From positions 4,579-68,578 of the forward strand of contig JAYVSV010000056.1 in the NCBI GenBank assembly GCA_043775015.1: DNA of 64,000 nucleotides, in the 5' to 3' direction. Source of the stretch: CANJXF01 sp043775015 (GTDB lineage Bacteria > Verrucomicrobiota > Verrucomicrobiia > Limisphaerales > CANJXF01). Positions within the stretch are counted from its first letter, which is position 1; the number at the start of each line of letters is the position of its first letter. A program made the position numbers and the translations under genes. The notes under the pieces were generated by a model, which saw nothing but the letters and a program-made list of their open reading frames with translations, was not told the DNA's origin and did not search any database. Shown here piece after piece: positions 1 through 8,113 of this stretch.

Positions 1-358
1 TTGCCGATGCCGTCCAAAAAAAGTCGAACATCTCATCTGATTTTGGACCGGCCCCAAACACAGAGACATACAATCCATAAAGAACAGGGAAGAGCGGGGG
101 ATAATTTGAATGAAATTGCGGCGTGATCGTTGGATTTGTCGGACTAATACGTTCCACGAGTCCGAGGCCATGCGCCAAATTAATTCCTGGATCTTTAAAA
201 CAAATCAGGTCTCCGCTTGGAATTCGTGGGGGGCTGAAAAGAAGAAAAACAAACCAAGCGGCCACGCCAATGAGACCCACGATGGCTCCCAATCTCCATA
301 GGTCAATGGGGGCATCTTCTGTTGAATGGGTTGATACAGTTTGCATTGCGCGAAACAT
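1..358 (-). CDS. Membrane glycosyltransferase-like protein (GT39/PMT type), N-terminal part only
   Basis: This is an open frame that starts with ATG at 358 and reads off the left edge of the window without a stop, so only about 119 residues are visible. There is a short polar N-terminus, one clear membrane helix at about residues 23-41 (GAIVGLIGVAAWFVFLLF), then a stretch with GDLICFKDPGINLAHGLGL and NYPPLFPVLYGLY. The pattern of a first helix, a periplasmic loop and a YPPL/FPVL motif is typical of dolichol-phosphate-mannose-type (GT39/ArnT-like) glycosyltransferases, which move lipid-linked sugars at the outer face of the membrane. It is divergent from the sugar-nucleotide gene at 474, with about 115 bp between the two starts. 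The family assignment is an inference from a fragment. The frame itself is convincing because it stays open and hydrophobic to the edge. Confidence 0.6.
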   Translation of the reverse strand, partial: MFRAMQTVSTHSTEDAPIDLWRLGAIVGLIGVAAWFVFLLFSPPRIPSGDLICFKDPGINLAHGLGLVERISPTNPTITPQFHSNYPPLFPVLYGLYVSVFGAGPKSDEMFDFFWTASA

Positions 359-473
359 CGTCGTGTTGCAAATTGGTCTGTCAACTTAAAATCATCTGCG
401 GCGAACAACTTGCCTGTTATGTTCCAGACTTGAGTTGGCGTTCCTTTAAGCAATAAGCTCACTCCACAAATTC

Positions 474-1526
474 ATGTCTGTCGCTCTTATCACCGGCTCC
501 GCCGGACTCATCGGCTCCGAGACCGCCAAGTGGTTTCATATTCAAGGCTTCGACGTTGTCGGCATCGACAACGATCTGCGAGCGTGGTTTTTTGGCGAGA
601 AAGCTTCCACTGTTCACACCCGCCGGCAATTGGAATCTTCGCTCACACGTTACCAACATCACGCCATCGACATCCGTGATGCGGACGCACTGCGCGAAGT
701 GTTCAAACGAAATGGCAAAGCGATCGAAATCGTTGTCCACACGGCGGCGCAGCCTTCTCATGATTGGGCGGCACGCGATCCGGTCGCCGACTTCAGCGTG
801 AATGCGAATGGGACGTTGAATTTGCTCGAATGCACACGCCAATATTGCCCTGACGCGGTTTTTATTTTCACCAGCACGAACAAAGTCTATGGCGACACTC
901 CCAATCGCTTGCCGCTGGTCGAATTGGAAACACGTTGGGAAATCGAAAAGAGCCATCCGTTTTTCATCGGGATTGATGAAACGATGTCGATCGATCAGAC
1001 AAAACACTCATTGTTCGGCGCTAGTAAATTGGCGGCGGATGTTCTGGTGCAGGAATACGGGCGTTATTTTGGAATGAAAACAACCTGTTTTCGCGGCGGT
1101 TGCCTGACTGGCCCGGCGCACGCCGGAACGGAGCTGCACGGCTTTTTGGCGTATCTGATGAAATGTACGGTGGAAGGCACCCCATATCGGGTATTCGGCT
1201 ATAAGGGAAAACAAGTTCGCGACAATATTCATAGCCATGATCTTGTAGCCGCATTTTGGGAAATTTTTCGCGCGCCTCGCAGCGCCGAGGTTTATAACAT
1301 CGGGGGCAGCCGCCATTCAAATTGTTCAATGCGGGAAGCGATTCGGCTCTGTGAGGAATTGAGCGGGCGCACATTGCCGTGGACATACGAAGAAGACAAT
1401 CGCATTGGTGATCACATCTGGTATGTCAGTGACGTGCGCCGCTTTCAATCGCATTATCCCGATTGGAAATATCGATATGGTTTGCGAGAGATTTTGAATG
1501 AAATTCATACGGCGTGTGTTGGCTGA
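474..1526 (+). CDS. NAD-dependent epimerase/dehydratase, CDP-paratose (tyvelose) 2-epimerase-like
   Basis: A 350-residue extended SDR enzyme expected to act on a sugar nucleotide in the cytoplasm. The Rossmann motif GSAGLIG is at residues 8-14. The stretch IFTSTNKVYGDTPN (about 131-144) is typical of the CDP-tyvelose/paratose 2-epimerase group, with the catalytic Ser/Thr position in TST. The usual YxxxK pair is FGASK here (181-185): the catalytic Tyr is Phe while the Lys is kept. The C-terminal substrate-binding region is complete (FRGGCLTGP, VRDNIHSHDL). It leads a tight plus-strand run with the next epimerase 6 bp downstream, then a GT2 transferase and a methyltransferase, so a role in a surface glycan is likely. 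The exact substrate is not known. The CDP-sugar genes (rfbF, rfbG, rfbH) are not in the window. Confidence 0.8.
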   Translation: MSVALITGSAGLIGSETAKWFHIQGFDVVGIDNDLRAWFFGEKASTVHTRRQLESSLTRYQHHAIDIRDADALREVFKRNGKAIEIVVHTAAQPSHDWAARDPVADFSVNANGTLNLLECTRQYCPDAVFIFTSTNKVYGDTPNRLPLVELETRWEIEKSHPFFIGIDETMSIDQTKHSLFGASKLAADVLVQEYGRYFGMKTTCFRGGCLTGPAHAGTELHGFLAYLMKCTVEGTPYRVFGYKGKQVRDNIHSHDLVAAFWEIFRAPRSAEVYNIGGSRHSNCSMREAIRLCEELSGRTLPWTYEEDNRIGDHIWYVSDVRRFQSHYPDWKYRYGLREILNEIHTACVG

Positions 1527-1532
1527 TTTAAT

Positions 1533-2600
1533 GTGAAGATTTTAATCACAGGCATCTGCGGATTTGCGGGCAGCAGTTTGGCGCTGCGATTGCGCGAAAT
1601 AAGATCGGGCCTCGAAATTTTTGGCGTGGATAACTTTATTCGTGCGGGCAGTGAGTTGAATCGCCGCAAACTAACCGAAGCCGGCGTCCGCGTCTGGCAT
1701 GCCGATGTGCGCCTGAACGAGGATTTGGCCGCTTTGCCTGCAGCGGATTGGGTCATCGACGCCGCAGCGCAGCCAAGTGTTTTGGCCGGAACGAGTGGCA
1801 GCGGCACGAATAGCTGTCAACTCATGCAACATAATCTGGTGGGCACCATCAATATTCTCGAATATTGCCGGTTGCATGGAGCGGGATTCATTTTGTTGAG
1901 CACGAGTCGCGTTTATTCAATTCCGCCGCTGGCGGGACTGAAAATGGAAATTAGCGAAAATGCTTTTCGGCCGGCGCGTGAGCAACCATGGCCGGATGGC
2001 GTGAGCGAAACAGGCGTTTCGGAAAAATTTTCCACCGCTCCGCCTGTGTCACTCTATGGCGCAACGAAAGTTTGTTCCGAAGCGCTGGCGCTAGAATATG
2101 GACTCACTTTTGATTTTCCAGTTTGGATCAATCGCCTCGGCGTTTTGGCGGGCGCGGGACAATTTGGGCGGGCCGACCAGGGCATTTTTTCTTACTGGAT
2201 TCACTCGTGCGCCGTGAAACGCCCGCTTAAATTTATTGGCTTCGGTGGAGAAGGATTTCAGGTTCGCGATTGTTTGCATCCGCGCGATCTGGGCGAAGTA
2301 TTGACGCGGCAAATCGAATCTCCAATTGCCACAAGCGGCGTGATTACTAATTTCGCCGGCGGCAGGGCAAACAGCATGTCTTTGCGGGAACTGCACAACT
2401 GGTGCGAAGCCCGTTATGGCGCTCACCCCGTGCAAAAAGAGACCATCAATCGCCCGTTTGATTTGCCATGGATGATTCTGGATTCTTCACTGGCTGAGAA
2501 ACGTTTCGGTTGGAAACCCTCCACACCGCTCCCGGCAATTCTCGACGAGATCGCGCGGCACGCTGAACAAAATCCCGGTTGGCTGGCCTATACTGCATGA
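1533..2600 (+). CDS. NAD-dependent sugar-nucleotide epimerase/dehydratase
   Basis: A 355-residue extended SDR protein starting at GTG 1533. The ATG two bases earlier is followed directly by TGA and cannot be used. The Rossmann loop GICGFAG is at residues 7-13, and the intact catalytic YGATK is at about 175-179. The C-terminal half holds VRDCLHPRDLGEV and NFAGG, as in the substrate-binding part of the family. It starts 6 bp after the previous SDR gene, to which it is only distantly similar, and it ends in a 4-bp ATGA overlap with the glycosyltransferase gene. The two SDR genes may work in sequence or form a heteromer, in which this one supplies the Tyr that its neighbour lacks. That last idea is inference. 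Confidence 0.8.
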   Translation: MKILITGICGFAGSSLALRLREIRSGLEIFGVDNFIRAGSELNRRKLTEAGVRVWHADVRLNEDLAALPAADWVIDAAAQPSVLAGTSGSGTNSCQLMQHNLVGTINILEYCRLHGAGFILLSTSRVYSIPPLAGLKMEISENAFRPAREQPWPDGVSETGVSEKFSTAPPVSLYGATKVCSEALALEYGLTFDFPVWINRLGVLAGAGQFGRADQGIFSYWIHSCAVKRPLKFIGFGGEGFQVRDCLHPRDLGEVLTRQIESPIATSGVITNFAGGRANSMSLRELHNWCEARYGAHPVQKETINRPFDLPWMILDSSLAEKRFGWKPSTPLPAILDEIARHAEQNPGWLAYTA

Positions 2601-3367
2601 GCACGCCACCTTCTTCTGTAAAAAATGATCTGCGGTTATTGTCCATCGTTGTGCCGGCGCGGGACGAAGAAGAATCTCTAGGCCCCATGATTCGACACTT
2701 GAACCTGGAATTGAAATTGCAAGGCGTGCCTCATGAGATTGTGGTGGTGGATGATGGAAGCACGGATAAAACATGGCAGGTGTTGACTGAGTTGAAACGC
2801 GAAATACCCGAATTGCAACCTCTGCAAAATGTCGGTGAACATGGATTTGGCCGCGCCGTTATTTATGGACTGGATCGAATGAAAGGGGATGCCGTCGCCA
2901 TCATGATGGCGGATGAATCGGACGATTCCCGTGACACGGTGCGTTATTGGCGGTTGCTTCAGGACGGATACGATTGCGTTTTCGGCAGCCGTTTTATCAA
3001 AGGGGGCGGAGTCATTGATTATCCGAGGATAAAACTAGCGGTAAATCGGTTCGCGAATTTTTTTATCCGCATCATCTTTGGCATTAAGATCAACGACACA
3101 ACGAACGCTTTTAAGGCCTATCGCCGCACGGTCATTGATGGTTGCCGTCCGTTGATTTCGCCACACTTCAATTTAACGGTTGAACTACCTCTTAAAGCGA
3201 TAGTCCGCGGTTACAGTTGGACGGTCATACCCATCACGTGGCGCAATCGCCGTAGTGGTCAAGCCAAACTAAAAATCAAGGAAATGGGCAGCCGCTATTT
3301 ATTTATTTGCCTGTATGTCTGGCTGGAAAAATATTTTAGCCAGGGCGATTATCGAAAACGCCCATGA
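2597..3367 (+). CDS. Glycosyltransferase family 2 (dolichol-phosphate-mannose-synthase-like)
   Basis: About 256 residues with a GT-A fold: SIVVPARDEEESLGPMI near the N-terminus and EIVVVDDGSTDKTW for nucleotide-sugar binding. The usual DxD region reads MMADESDD, a little unlike the common DADLQDP. Further on are GSRFIKGGGVIDYPR and TWRNRRSGQAKLKI, as in the DPM1/GtrB-like branch. There are no C-terminal multi-helix membrane segments, so it is probably membrane-associated, not integral. The ATG at 2597 overlaps the stop of the upstream gene (ATGA), which suggests translational coupling. A TTG at 2579 is a possible but less likely start. The likely product is a polyprenyl-phosphate-linked sugar, which would suit the GT39-like protein at the left edge. 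Confidence 0.85.
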   Translation: MSTPPSSVKNDLRLLSIVVPARDEEESLGPMIRHLNLELKLQGVPHEIVVVDDGSTDKTWQVLTELKREIPELQPLQNVGEHGFGRAVIYGLDRMKGDAVAIMMADESDDSRDTVRYWRLLQDGYDCVFGSRFIKGGGVIDYPRIKLAVNRFANFFIRIIFGIKINDTTNAFKAYRRTVIDGCRPLISPHFNLTVELPLKAIVRGYSWTVIPITWRNRRSGQAKLKIKEMGSRYLFICLYVWLEKYFSQGDYRKRP

Positions 3368-4029
3368 GTGCGAATGCCCCAACTGATCTTCAGCGCATCT
3401 ATGAAGCCCGCTTCAAAAAGAATCTGGATTATCGAAGCGCGGTGTGGCGGATTTTAATTGACGATTTTTTCCAAAAATGGGTGCAGCCAACGGATTCAGT
3501 CCTTGATTTGGGCTGCGGCTATGGCGAATTCATCAATCAAATTCAATGTGGAGAAAAGTTTGCGATGGATCTAAATCCGGATTTACCCCGGCGGATTTCT
3601 TCTGACGTAAAACCTATTCTACAGGATTGCTCGGCACCCTGGTCTTTACCCGGAAATCGGCTCGACGTAATTTTCACCAGCAATTTTTTTGAACATTTGC
3701 CGGATAAAGCTGCGCTCGGACGCACGCTTGACGAAGCTCATCGATGTCTTAAACCCGGCGGACGTTTGATCGCGATGGGACCAAATATCAAATTTGTCCC
3801 TGGAAAATATTGGGATTTTTGGGATCACTACTTGCCGCTTACCGAAGCCTCTTTGCAAGAAGCACTCCTTAATCGTGAATATGAAGTTGAGCAATGCGTA
3901 GATCGTTTTCTACCTTACACGATGGCGAACAATTCAAAATACCCACTAAGCTTTTTACGGGTTTATTTACGCTGCGCCCCGGCGTGGCGATTTTTCGGAA
4001 AGCAGTTTTTGTTGGTGGCCAAAAAATAG
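3364..4029 (+). CDS. Class I SAM-dependent methyltransferase
   Basis: 221 residues. Motif I is VLDLGCGYGEFI at about residues 41-52, followed by an acidic position (AMDLNPDL) and the post-I region FTSNFFEHLPD, all typical of Methyltransf_11-type enzymes. The C-terminal part is aromatic and basic (FLRVYLRCAPAWRFFGKQFLLVAKK), similar to methyltransferases found in polysaccharide clusters. The start overlaps the glycosyltransferase stop by 4 bp (ATGA), so it is the last gene of the four-gene run 474-4029. The substrate is unknown. Methylation of a sugar or of a lipid-linked glycan is the natural guess from context. Confidence 0.85.
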   Translation: MSANAPTDLQRIYEARFKKNLDYRSAVWRILIDDFFQKWVQPTDSVLDLGCGYGEFINQIQCGEKFAMDLNPDLPRRISSDVKPILQDCSAPWSLPGNRLDVIFTSNFFEHLPDKAALGRTLDEAHRCLKPGGRLIAMGPNIKFVPGKYWDFWDHYLPLTEASLQEALLNREYEVEQCVDRFLPYTMANNSKYPLSFLRVYLRCAPAWRFFGKQFLLVAKK

Positions 4030-4184
4030 ACTGTGTTTGATTGCCGATGGCGATCACTTTCCAGAAAATATGCCGAATCGACCGCGCCTGAAAAAGAGCC
4101 ACGCAAGCTCATCTCGAAATTGTTGGATTTTCAAAAGCTCACTTTTGCCTTTTGCTCGGCGGATTTCCAATTTAATTTCCTCCC

Positions 4185-4670
4185 ATGCCTTCATTTGACA
4201 TTGTTTCGGAAGTCAGCTCCATGGAAATCGAGAACGCGGTCAACCAAGCCAAGAAGGAATTGGCCACGCGCTTTGATTTCAAGGGGAGCAAAGCGGAAAT
4301 CGTTCTCGATAAGAACGAGATCAAGCTCGCGGCGGATGATGAATTCAAGATGCGCGCGCTGCATGAAATCGTGATCGGCAAACTATCGAAACGCCAGATC
4401 AGCATGAAGAACATCGACAAGGGCGAGCCGGAAATTTCGCCCCTCGGCCACACCCGCCAGGTCATCAAAATCAAGCAGGGACTCGAAACTCCCGTCGCGA
4501 AAGAGGTCACGACTTTCATCCGCGAAACAAAATTGAAAGTGACGACGCAGATTCAAGACCAACAAGTGCGGGTGACGGGGAAGAGCCGGGACGATTTACA
4601 ATCGGTGATCGGCGCCGTGCAGGCAAAGGAATTCACGGTGTCGTTGAGTTTTAAAAATTTCCGGGACTGA
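4185..4670 (+). CDS. yajQ: YajQ family nucleotide-binding protein
   Basis: 161 residues, the usual length. The start MPSFDIVSEVSSMEIENAV, the middle RFDFKGSKAEI and the end AKEFTVSLSFKNFRD fit YajQ closely over the full length. The family folds as two ferredoxin-like domains. Members bind cyclic di-GMP in Xanthomonas, and others have been linked to nucleic-acid or nucleotide binding. The gene stands alone, 155 bp after the polysaccharide run, and converges on rfbB with only 29 bp between the two stop codons. Confidence 0.95.
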   Translation: MPSFDIVSEVSSMEIENAVNQAKKELATRFDFKGSKAEIVLDKNEIKLAADDEFKMRALHEIVIGKLSKRQISMKNIDKGEPEISPLGHTRQVIKIKQGLETPVAKEVTTFIRETKLKVTTQIQDQQVRVTGKSRDDLQSVIGAVQAKEFTVSLSFKNFRD

Positions 4671-4676
4671 TTTTGT

Positions 4677-4707
4677 GGCCGCGTCTCGTGAGTGCGCGGC
4701 TACGAGG
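4677..4707. repeat. Small palindrome between convergent yajQ and rfbB
   Basis: TGGCCGCG and CGCGGCTA flank an 11-base spacer, giving an imperfect hairpin. It overlaps the stop codon of rfbB (TAG). It could act as a two-way terminator, or it may be one of the dispersed palindromes of this genome. There is no clear T-run. Confidence 0.45.
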
Positions 4708-5728
4708 TCACTGTCTCAACCCATTCCTGATTTTCCAAATACCACCGCACGGTTTCACGAATTCCATTTTCGAAATTGTGCGACGGCGTCCAGCCGAGTT
4801 CATTTTTTATTTTCGCAGCGTCTATCGCGTAGCGCTGGTCGTGGCCGGGACGATCTTTCACGAATTTAATCAGCTTGCGTGAATTGCCGCCCGCGCCGGG
4901 CGCGAGTTCATCGAATACGTCGCAGATTAATTCGGCGACACGGATGTTTTCCCATTCGTTTTGCCCGCCAATATTGTAAGTCTCACCGTCGCGACCGCGC
5001 GTCAGAACCTGCCAAAGCGCTTCGGCGTGATCGCGCACATAGAGCCAGTCGCGCACGTTCAAACCATCGCCGTAAACCGGAATGGATCGACGGGCAATCG
5101 CATTTTGAAGGATGACCGGAATGAATTTTTCCGGAAATTGGAATGGGCCGTAATTGTTCGAACAATTCGTCGTCACCACGGGCAAACCGTAAGTGTGATG
5201 ATACGCGCGCACCAAAAAATCGCTGGCGGCTTTGCTGGCGGAATAGGGAGAATTTGGCGCGTAAGCCGTTTCTTCGGTAAAAAACCCGGACGACCCGAGG
5301 CTGCCGTAAACCTCATCCGTGGAAACGTGATGAAAACGAAATTGCGAACCCGGAACCCGGAACTCGGAACTCGGAGTCAGCCAAAACCCCCGCGCGGCTT
5401 CTAACAAGTTGAACGTGCCGACAATGTTGGTTTGAATAAAATCGTCCGGCGCGGAAATCGAGCGGTCCACATGCGACTCGGCCGCCAGGTGAAGAATGTG
5501 CGTGATGGAATGTTTTTGCAGGATGGAAACAACGGCGGCCTTGTTGCGTAAATCAACTCTTTCGAAATGATATTTTGGATGGTCTGAAACCGATTTCAAA
5601 TTTTCGAGATGCCCGGCGTAGGTCAGGCAATCGAGGTTGACGAGTCGTTCGACTTCGCCGCGATCAATCACGTGCGCGATCAGATTTGATCCGATAAACC
5701 CTGCGCCGCCTGTAACGAGTAGTCGCAT
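4700..5728 (-). CDS. rfbB: dTDP-glucose 4,6-dehydratase
   Basis: 342 residues. It removes water from dTDP-glucose to give dTDP-4-keto-6-deoxyglucose. The Rossmann motif GGAGFIG is at residues 7-13. HLAAESHVDRSI, HHVSTDEVYG, YSASK (catalytic Tyr and Lys) and NNYGPFQFPEK are all present, so the enzyme looks active. Between LLEAARGFW and RFHHVSTDEVYG there are about 12 extra residues (LTPSSEFRVPGSQF), encoded by a 7-bp-periodic repeat at about 5344-5383. Normal family members run directly from the helix into the strand here. It is the last gene of the minus-strand operon rfbA, RmlD-like, rfbB, starting 3 bp after its neighbour. Confidence 0.95.
   Translation of the reverse strand: MRLLVTGGAGFIGSNLIAHVIDRGEVERLVNLDCLTYAGHLENLKSVSDHPKYHFERVDLRNKAAVVSILQKHSITHILHLAAESHVDRSISAPDDFIQTNIVGTFNLLEAARGFWLTPSSEFRVPGSQFRFHHVSTDEVYGSLGSSGFFTEETAYAPNSPYSASKAASDFLVRAYHHTYGLPVVTTNCSNNYGPFQFPEKFIPVILQNAIARRSIPVYGDGLNVRDWLYVRDHAEALWQVLTRGRDGETYNIGGQNEWENIRVAELICDVFDELAPGAGGNSRKLIKFVKDRPGHDQRYAIDAAKIKNELGWTPSHNFENGIRETVRWYLENQEWVETVTS
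5344..5383. repeat. Heptamer array inside rfbB
   Basis: On the plus strand the units read GCGAACC, CGGAACC, CGGAACT, CGGAACT, CGGAGTC: five units of 7 bp with small changes. The array lies in frame within rfbB and adds residues SSEFRVPGSQF. Similar 7-bp-periodic arrays of other sequence occur elsewhere in the window. Confidence 0.8.
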
Positions 5729-5731
5729 ATT

Positions 5732-6682
5732 TTAGGAAAATATTTTCCAGTTTCGCAAAGAATCTTCGAGCGCTTCTTGCACGGGTCGCATTTTCACGCC
5801 GGCCGAGAGAAGCTTTGAAACATCTAAAATGCAATTGGAACGAGGCGTGTGCGCGCCGCTCCGATAAAACTCTTCGTCGCTCGCCCAAAATTCAAACGGG
5901 CGGTTTGGGTTTAAGAATTTCTCGATTAGTTGCACGACTTCGCGACTGGAAACGTGGCCGGGATTGGTCACGTTGTAGGTCCCAAACGGCGCGCGGCGCT
6001 CCCATAAGTCCAGACACGCCTCCACAAAATCGCGGCGCTGCGAAAGAGAATTCAGGTTGTCGTAAACTTTGGGATAACGCTGAAGTTTGCTGAGATAATT
6101 TCTGGAACCATCCCATTCGTCGAATGGAATTCGCAGTCGCCAGATGAATCCTTCACCAGCAGAAGCGAGTGCCTCTTCCGCGAGCGCTTTGCTCCCGCTG
6201 TAAAAACTGCACGGCGGTTGGCGAAAAGAAAAATTGGCCGCATCCTCCTCGGTAAATCCACGAATCGCCCCGGGATTTTTTTCGCGAAGCAATTTGAGTT
6301 CAGGACGCATTAAATTTTTCTCCACTCGCGTCGCCCCATTTTCGCAAATTTTTGCCCCTTCAAAAATGCAACCGGACGAAACGTGGCCCCACGGAATTCC
6401 CGCCGCGAGACACGCGTTGGCCACGGTGACAGGCAGAATCGTGTTGCCAAGCAGCGTGTCCGCGCGGGCCGTTTCGCACGCATCGACATTGGGTTTGCCG
6501 GTGAATCCGGCCGCATTGATGACGAACGTCGCTTTTGTTTCCCGCAGATGTTGGAGCAACTTCGGGAAAAGCGTGTAGTCGAGTTCTTTGCGAGACACGG
6601 AGGCAAAGGTCACGTGCCGAGCTTGCAAGGCCTGTTGAAATGCCTGACCGATGTAACCGCTGCTGCCGAGAAGAAGAATCAT
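5732..6682 (-). CDS. RmlD-like sugar-nucleotide reductase (dTDP-4-dehydrorhamnose reductase family)
   Basis: 316 residues. The N-terminal Rossmann motif GSSGYIG (6-12) fits the RmlD-like SDR group, and VINAAGFTGKPNVDACE and YSGSKALAEE (catalytic YxxxK) are present. Compared with classical RmlD it carries extra sequence around FEGAKICENGATRVEKN and GFTEEDAANFSFRQPPCSF. This is more like the C-terminal half of plant NRS/ER and viral UDP-4-keto-6-deoxyglucose epimerase/reductases. It sits between rfbA (10 bp upstream) and rfbB (3 bp downstream). No rmlC 3,5-epimerase is present, so either this protein also does the epimerisation or the operon makes a sugar other than dTDP-L-rhamnose. Confidence 0.75.
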   Translation of the reverse strand: MILLLGSSGYIGQAFQQALQARHVTFASVSRKELDYTLFPKLLQHLRETKATFVINAAGFTGKPNVDACETARADTLLGNTILPVTVANACLAAGIPWGHVSSGCIFEGAKICENGATRVEKNLMRPELKLLREKNPGAIRGFTEEDAANFSFRQPPCSFYSGSKALAEEALASAGEGFIWRLRIPFDEWDGSRNYLSKLQRYPKVYDNLNSLSQRRDFVEACLDLWERRAPFGTYNVTNPGHVSSREVVQLIEKFLNPNRPFEFWASDEEFYRSGAHTPRSNCILDVSKLLSAGVKMRPVQEALEDSLRNWKIFS

Positions 6683-6692
6683 TGCGATAAAA

Positions 6693-7577
6693 TTAATTTC
6701 CTGCGTGCGATCGTTTCGCTTCGCGGAGCGTGCGGGTGAGATACTCGCGATATTCGCAATTCGGCATGCTGGCGGTGAGCGATTCGACTTCTTGAATCGT
6801 CAGAAAGCCGCTGCGAAACGCGGCTTCCTCGGGGCAACCAATTTTTATCCCCTGCCGTTTCTCGATGGTCTGCACATAAGCCGAAGCTTCGTGCAAACTG
6901 CTGCTCGTGCCAGCGTCCAGCCATGCGAATCCGCGGCTCAACTGTTGCACGCGCAATTTTCCGCGCCGCAAAAACTCCAGGTTCACATCGGTGATTTCCA
7001 GTTCGCCACGTGAGGACGGCTGCAGATTTTTCGCGATGGCCAGAACGGAATTATCGTAGAGATAAAGACCGGGGACCGCGTAATTACTTTTGGGCGACTT
7101 CGGTTTTTCTTCGATCGAAATGGCGCGGCCGTTGGAATCGAATTCCACCACGCCGTAACGTTCCGGGTCGTTGACATGATAACCGAAAATCGTCGCGCCA
7201 CTCTCAAATTCCGCGAACGCGCGGCGAAAACCATCGCCGCCGTAAAAAATGTTATCTCCGAGAATCAGTGTCACGGAATCGCTGCCCACAAAGGATTCGG
7301 CAATGAGAAACGATTGCGCGATACCGGCGGGCTTCGCCTGTTCGAGATACTGGATCGAGATGCCCCATTTTTTCCCATCGCCCAAGAGTTGGCGGAAGCG
7401 AGGCAAATCCTGCGGCGATGAAATGAGGCAGAATTCGCGAATCCCGTTTTCGATGAGCGTGGCCAGCGGATAATAAACCATCGGCTTATCGTAAACGGGC
7501 TGAAGCTGTTTTCCCGCGACCAGCGTCAGCGGAAACAAACGAGAGCCAGCTCCACCGGCCAAAATGATGCCTTTCAT
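6693..7577 (-). CDS. rfbA: Glucose-1-phosphate thymidylyltransferase
   Basis: 294 residues from ATG 7577; an in-frame TTG 6 bp upstream is less likely. It makes dTDP-glucose from dTTP and glucose-1-phosphate. Visible motifs: KGIILAGGAGSRLFPLT (nucleotide-binding loop), KPMVYYPL, LILGDNIFYGGD, IEEKPKSPKSNYAVPGLYLYD, GELEITDVN and RGFAWLDAGTSSSL, all as in RmlA. It is the first gene of the three-gene dTDP-sugar operon on the minus strand and is probably transcribed from the short gap before the small gene at 7684. Confidence 0.95.
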   Translation of the reverse strand: MKGIILAGGAGSRLFPLTLVAGKQLQPVYDKPMVYYPLATLIENGIREFCLISSPQDLPRFRQLLGDGKKWGISIQYLEQAKPAGIAQSFLIAESFVGSDSVTLILGDNIFYGGDGFRRAFAEFESGATIFGYHVNDPERYGVVEFDSNGRAISIEEKPKSPKSNYAVPGLYLYDNSVLAIAKNLQPSSRGELEITDVNLEFLRRGKLRVQQLSRGFAWLDAGTSSSLHEASAYVQTIEKRQGIKIGCPEEAAFRSGFLTIQEVESLTASMPNCEYREYLTRTLREAKRSHAGN

Positions 7578-7683
7578 CGGCAAAAGTGTAGGCCTTGAAA
7601 CTGAGTGTGGAAAGCTGGATTACTTTCTCGATTTTCTGCGATCACGCCTTTACAAGACGTGCCCGATCTCTAAACATTTTCCC

Positions 7684-7896
7684 ATGAATTTCGAAAACCC
7701 AATTGCACTCGTGGTTCTTGGGCTGATCGGTCTGCTTTTGGCCGCGATCGCCTTTTCCTATCTCTCACCCGAAGCGCGACGCGAGCGCATCAGACGAAAA
7801 AACAATGCGCGCATCGTCAGCAAAGCGGGTCGGCCCGCAGTGCGACTCAGTGTTCGGACGAAAAAGCAAAGGAAGCAGGGGCGCGCCGGGCGATGA
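7684..7896 (+). CDS. Small single-pass membrane protein, unknown function
   Basis: 70 residues from ATG 7684. One membrane helix (about 6-26, PIALVVLGLIGLLLAAIAF) is followed by a very basic tail rich in Arg and Lys (RRERIRRKNNARI to the end). The positive-inside rule places the tail in the cytoplasm. It lies between divergent rfbA and the tRNA-Arg gene. I do not recognise the family; a tail this basic could touch nucleic acid or ribosomes, but nothing in the sequence proves it. Confidence 0.5.
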   Translation: MNFENPIALVVLGLIGLLLAAIAFSYLSPEARRERIRRKNNARIVSKAGRPAVRLSVRTKKQRKQGRAGR

Positions 7897-7924
7897 AAAA
7901 AAGTGCGCGAGTGACGAATGAAGT

Positions 7925-8000
7925 TGGTACCCCCGCCCGGAATTGAACCGGGATCAATGGTTTAGGAAACCACTGCTCTATCCATTTGAGCTACGGAGGC
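7925..8000 (-). tRNA. tRNA-Arg (anticodon CCT)
   Basis: The minus strand folds into a full cloverleaf of 76 nt including an encoded 3' CCA. The acceptor GCCTCCG pairs with CGGGGGT. The anticodon stem GTGGT/ACCAT closes the loop TTCCTAA, so the anticodon is CCT, reading AGG. The T arm is CCCGG/TTCAATT/CCGGG. Confidence 0.95.
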
Positions 8001-8113
8001 CTATCGAACAAAACGGTAGCAGGCTGATCGGAACTTACAACCCAGCAGAGAATTGGCGGCGCCATTGAAAATTTTCGGCGATTTGCCCAATGACGTTTTT
8101 ATCTTCGCGCGCA

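Noticed and set aside
1..4029. A complete CDP-tyvelose or CDP-paratose pathway
   Set aside because: Only an epimerase-like enzyme is present; cytidylyltransferase, dehydratase and deoxygenation genes are not in the window, and the key Tyr is replaced.
4033..4374. A 113-residue frame before and across the start of yajQ
   Set aside because: It overlaps yajQ in another frame and has no ribosome site or family resemblance.
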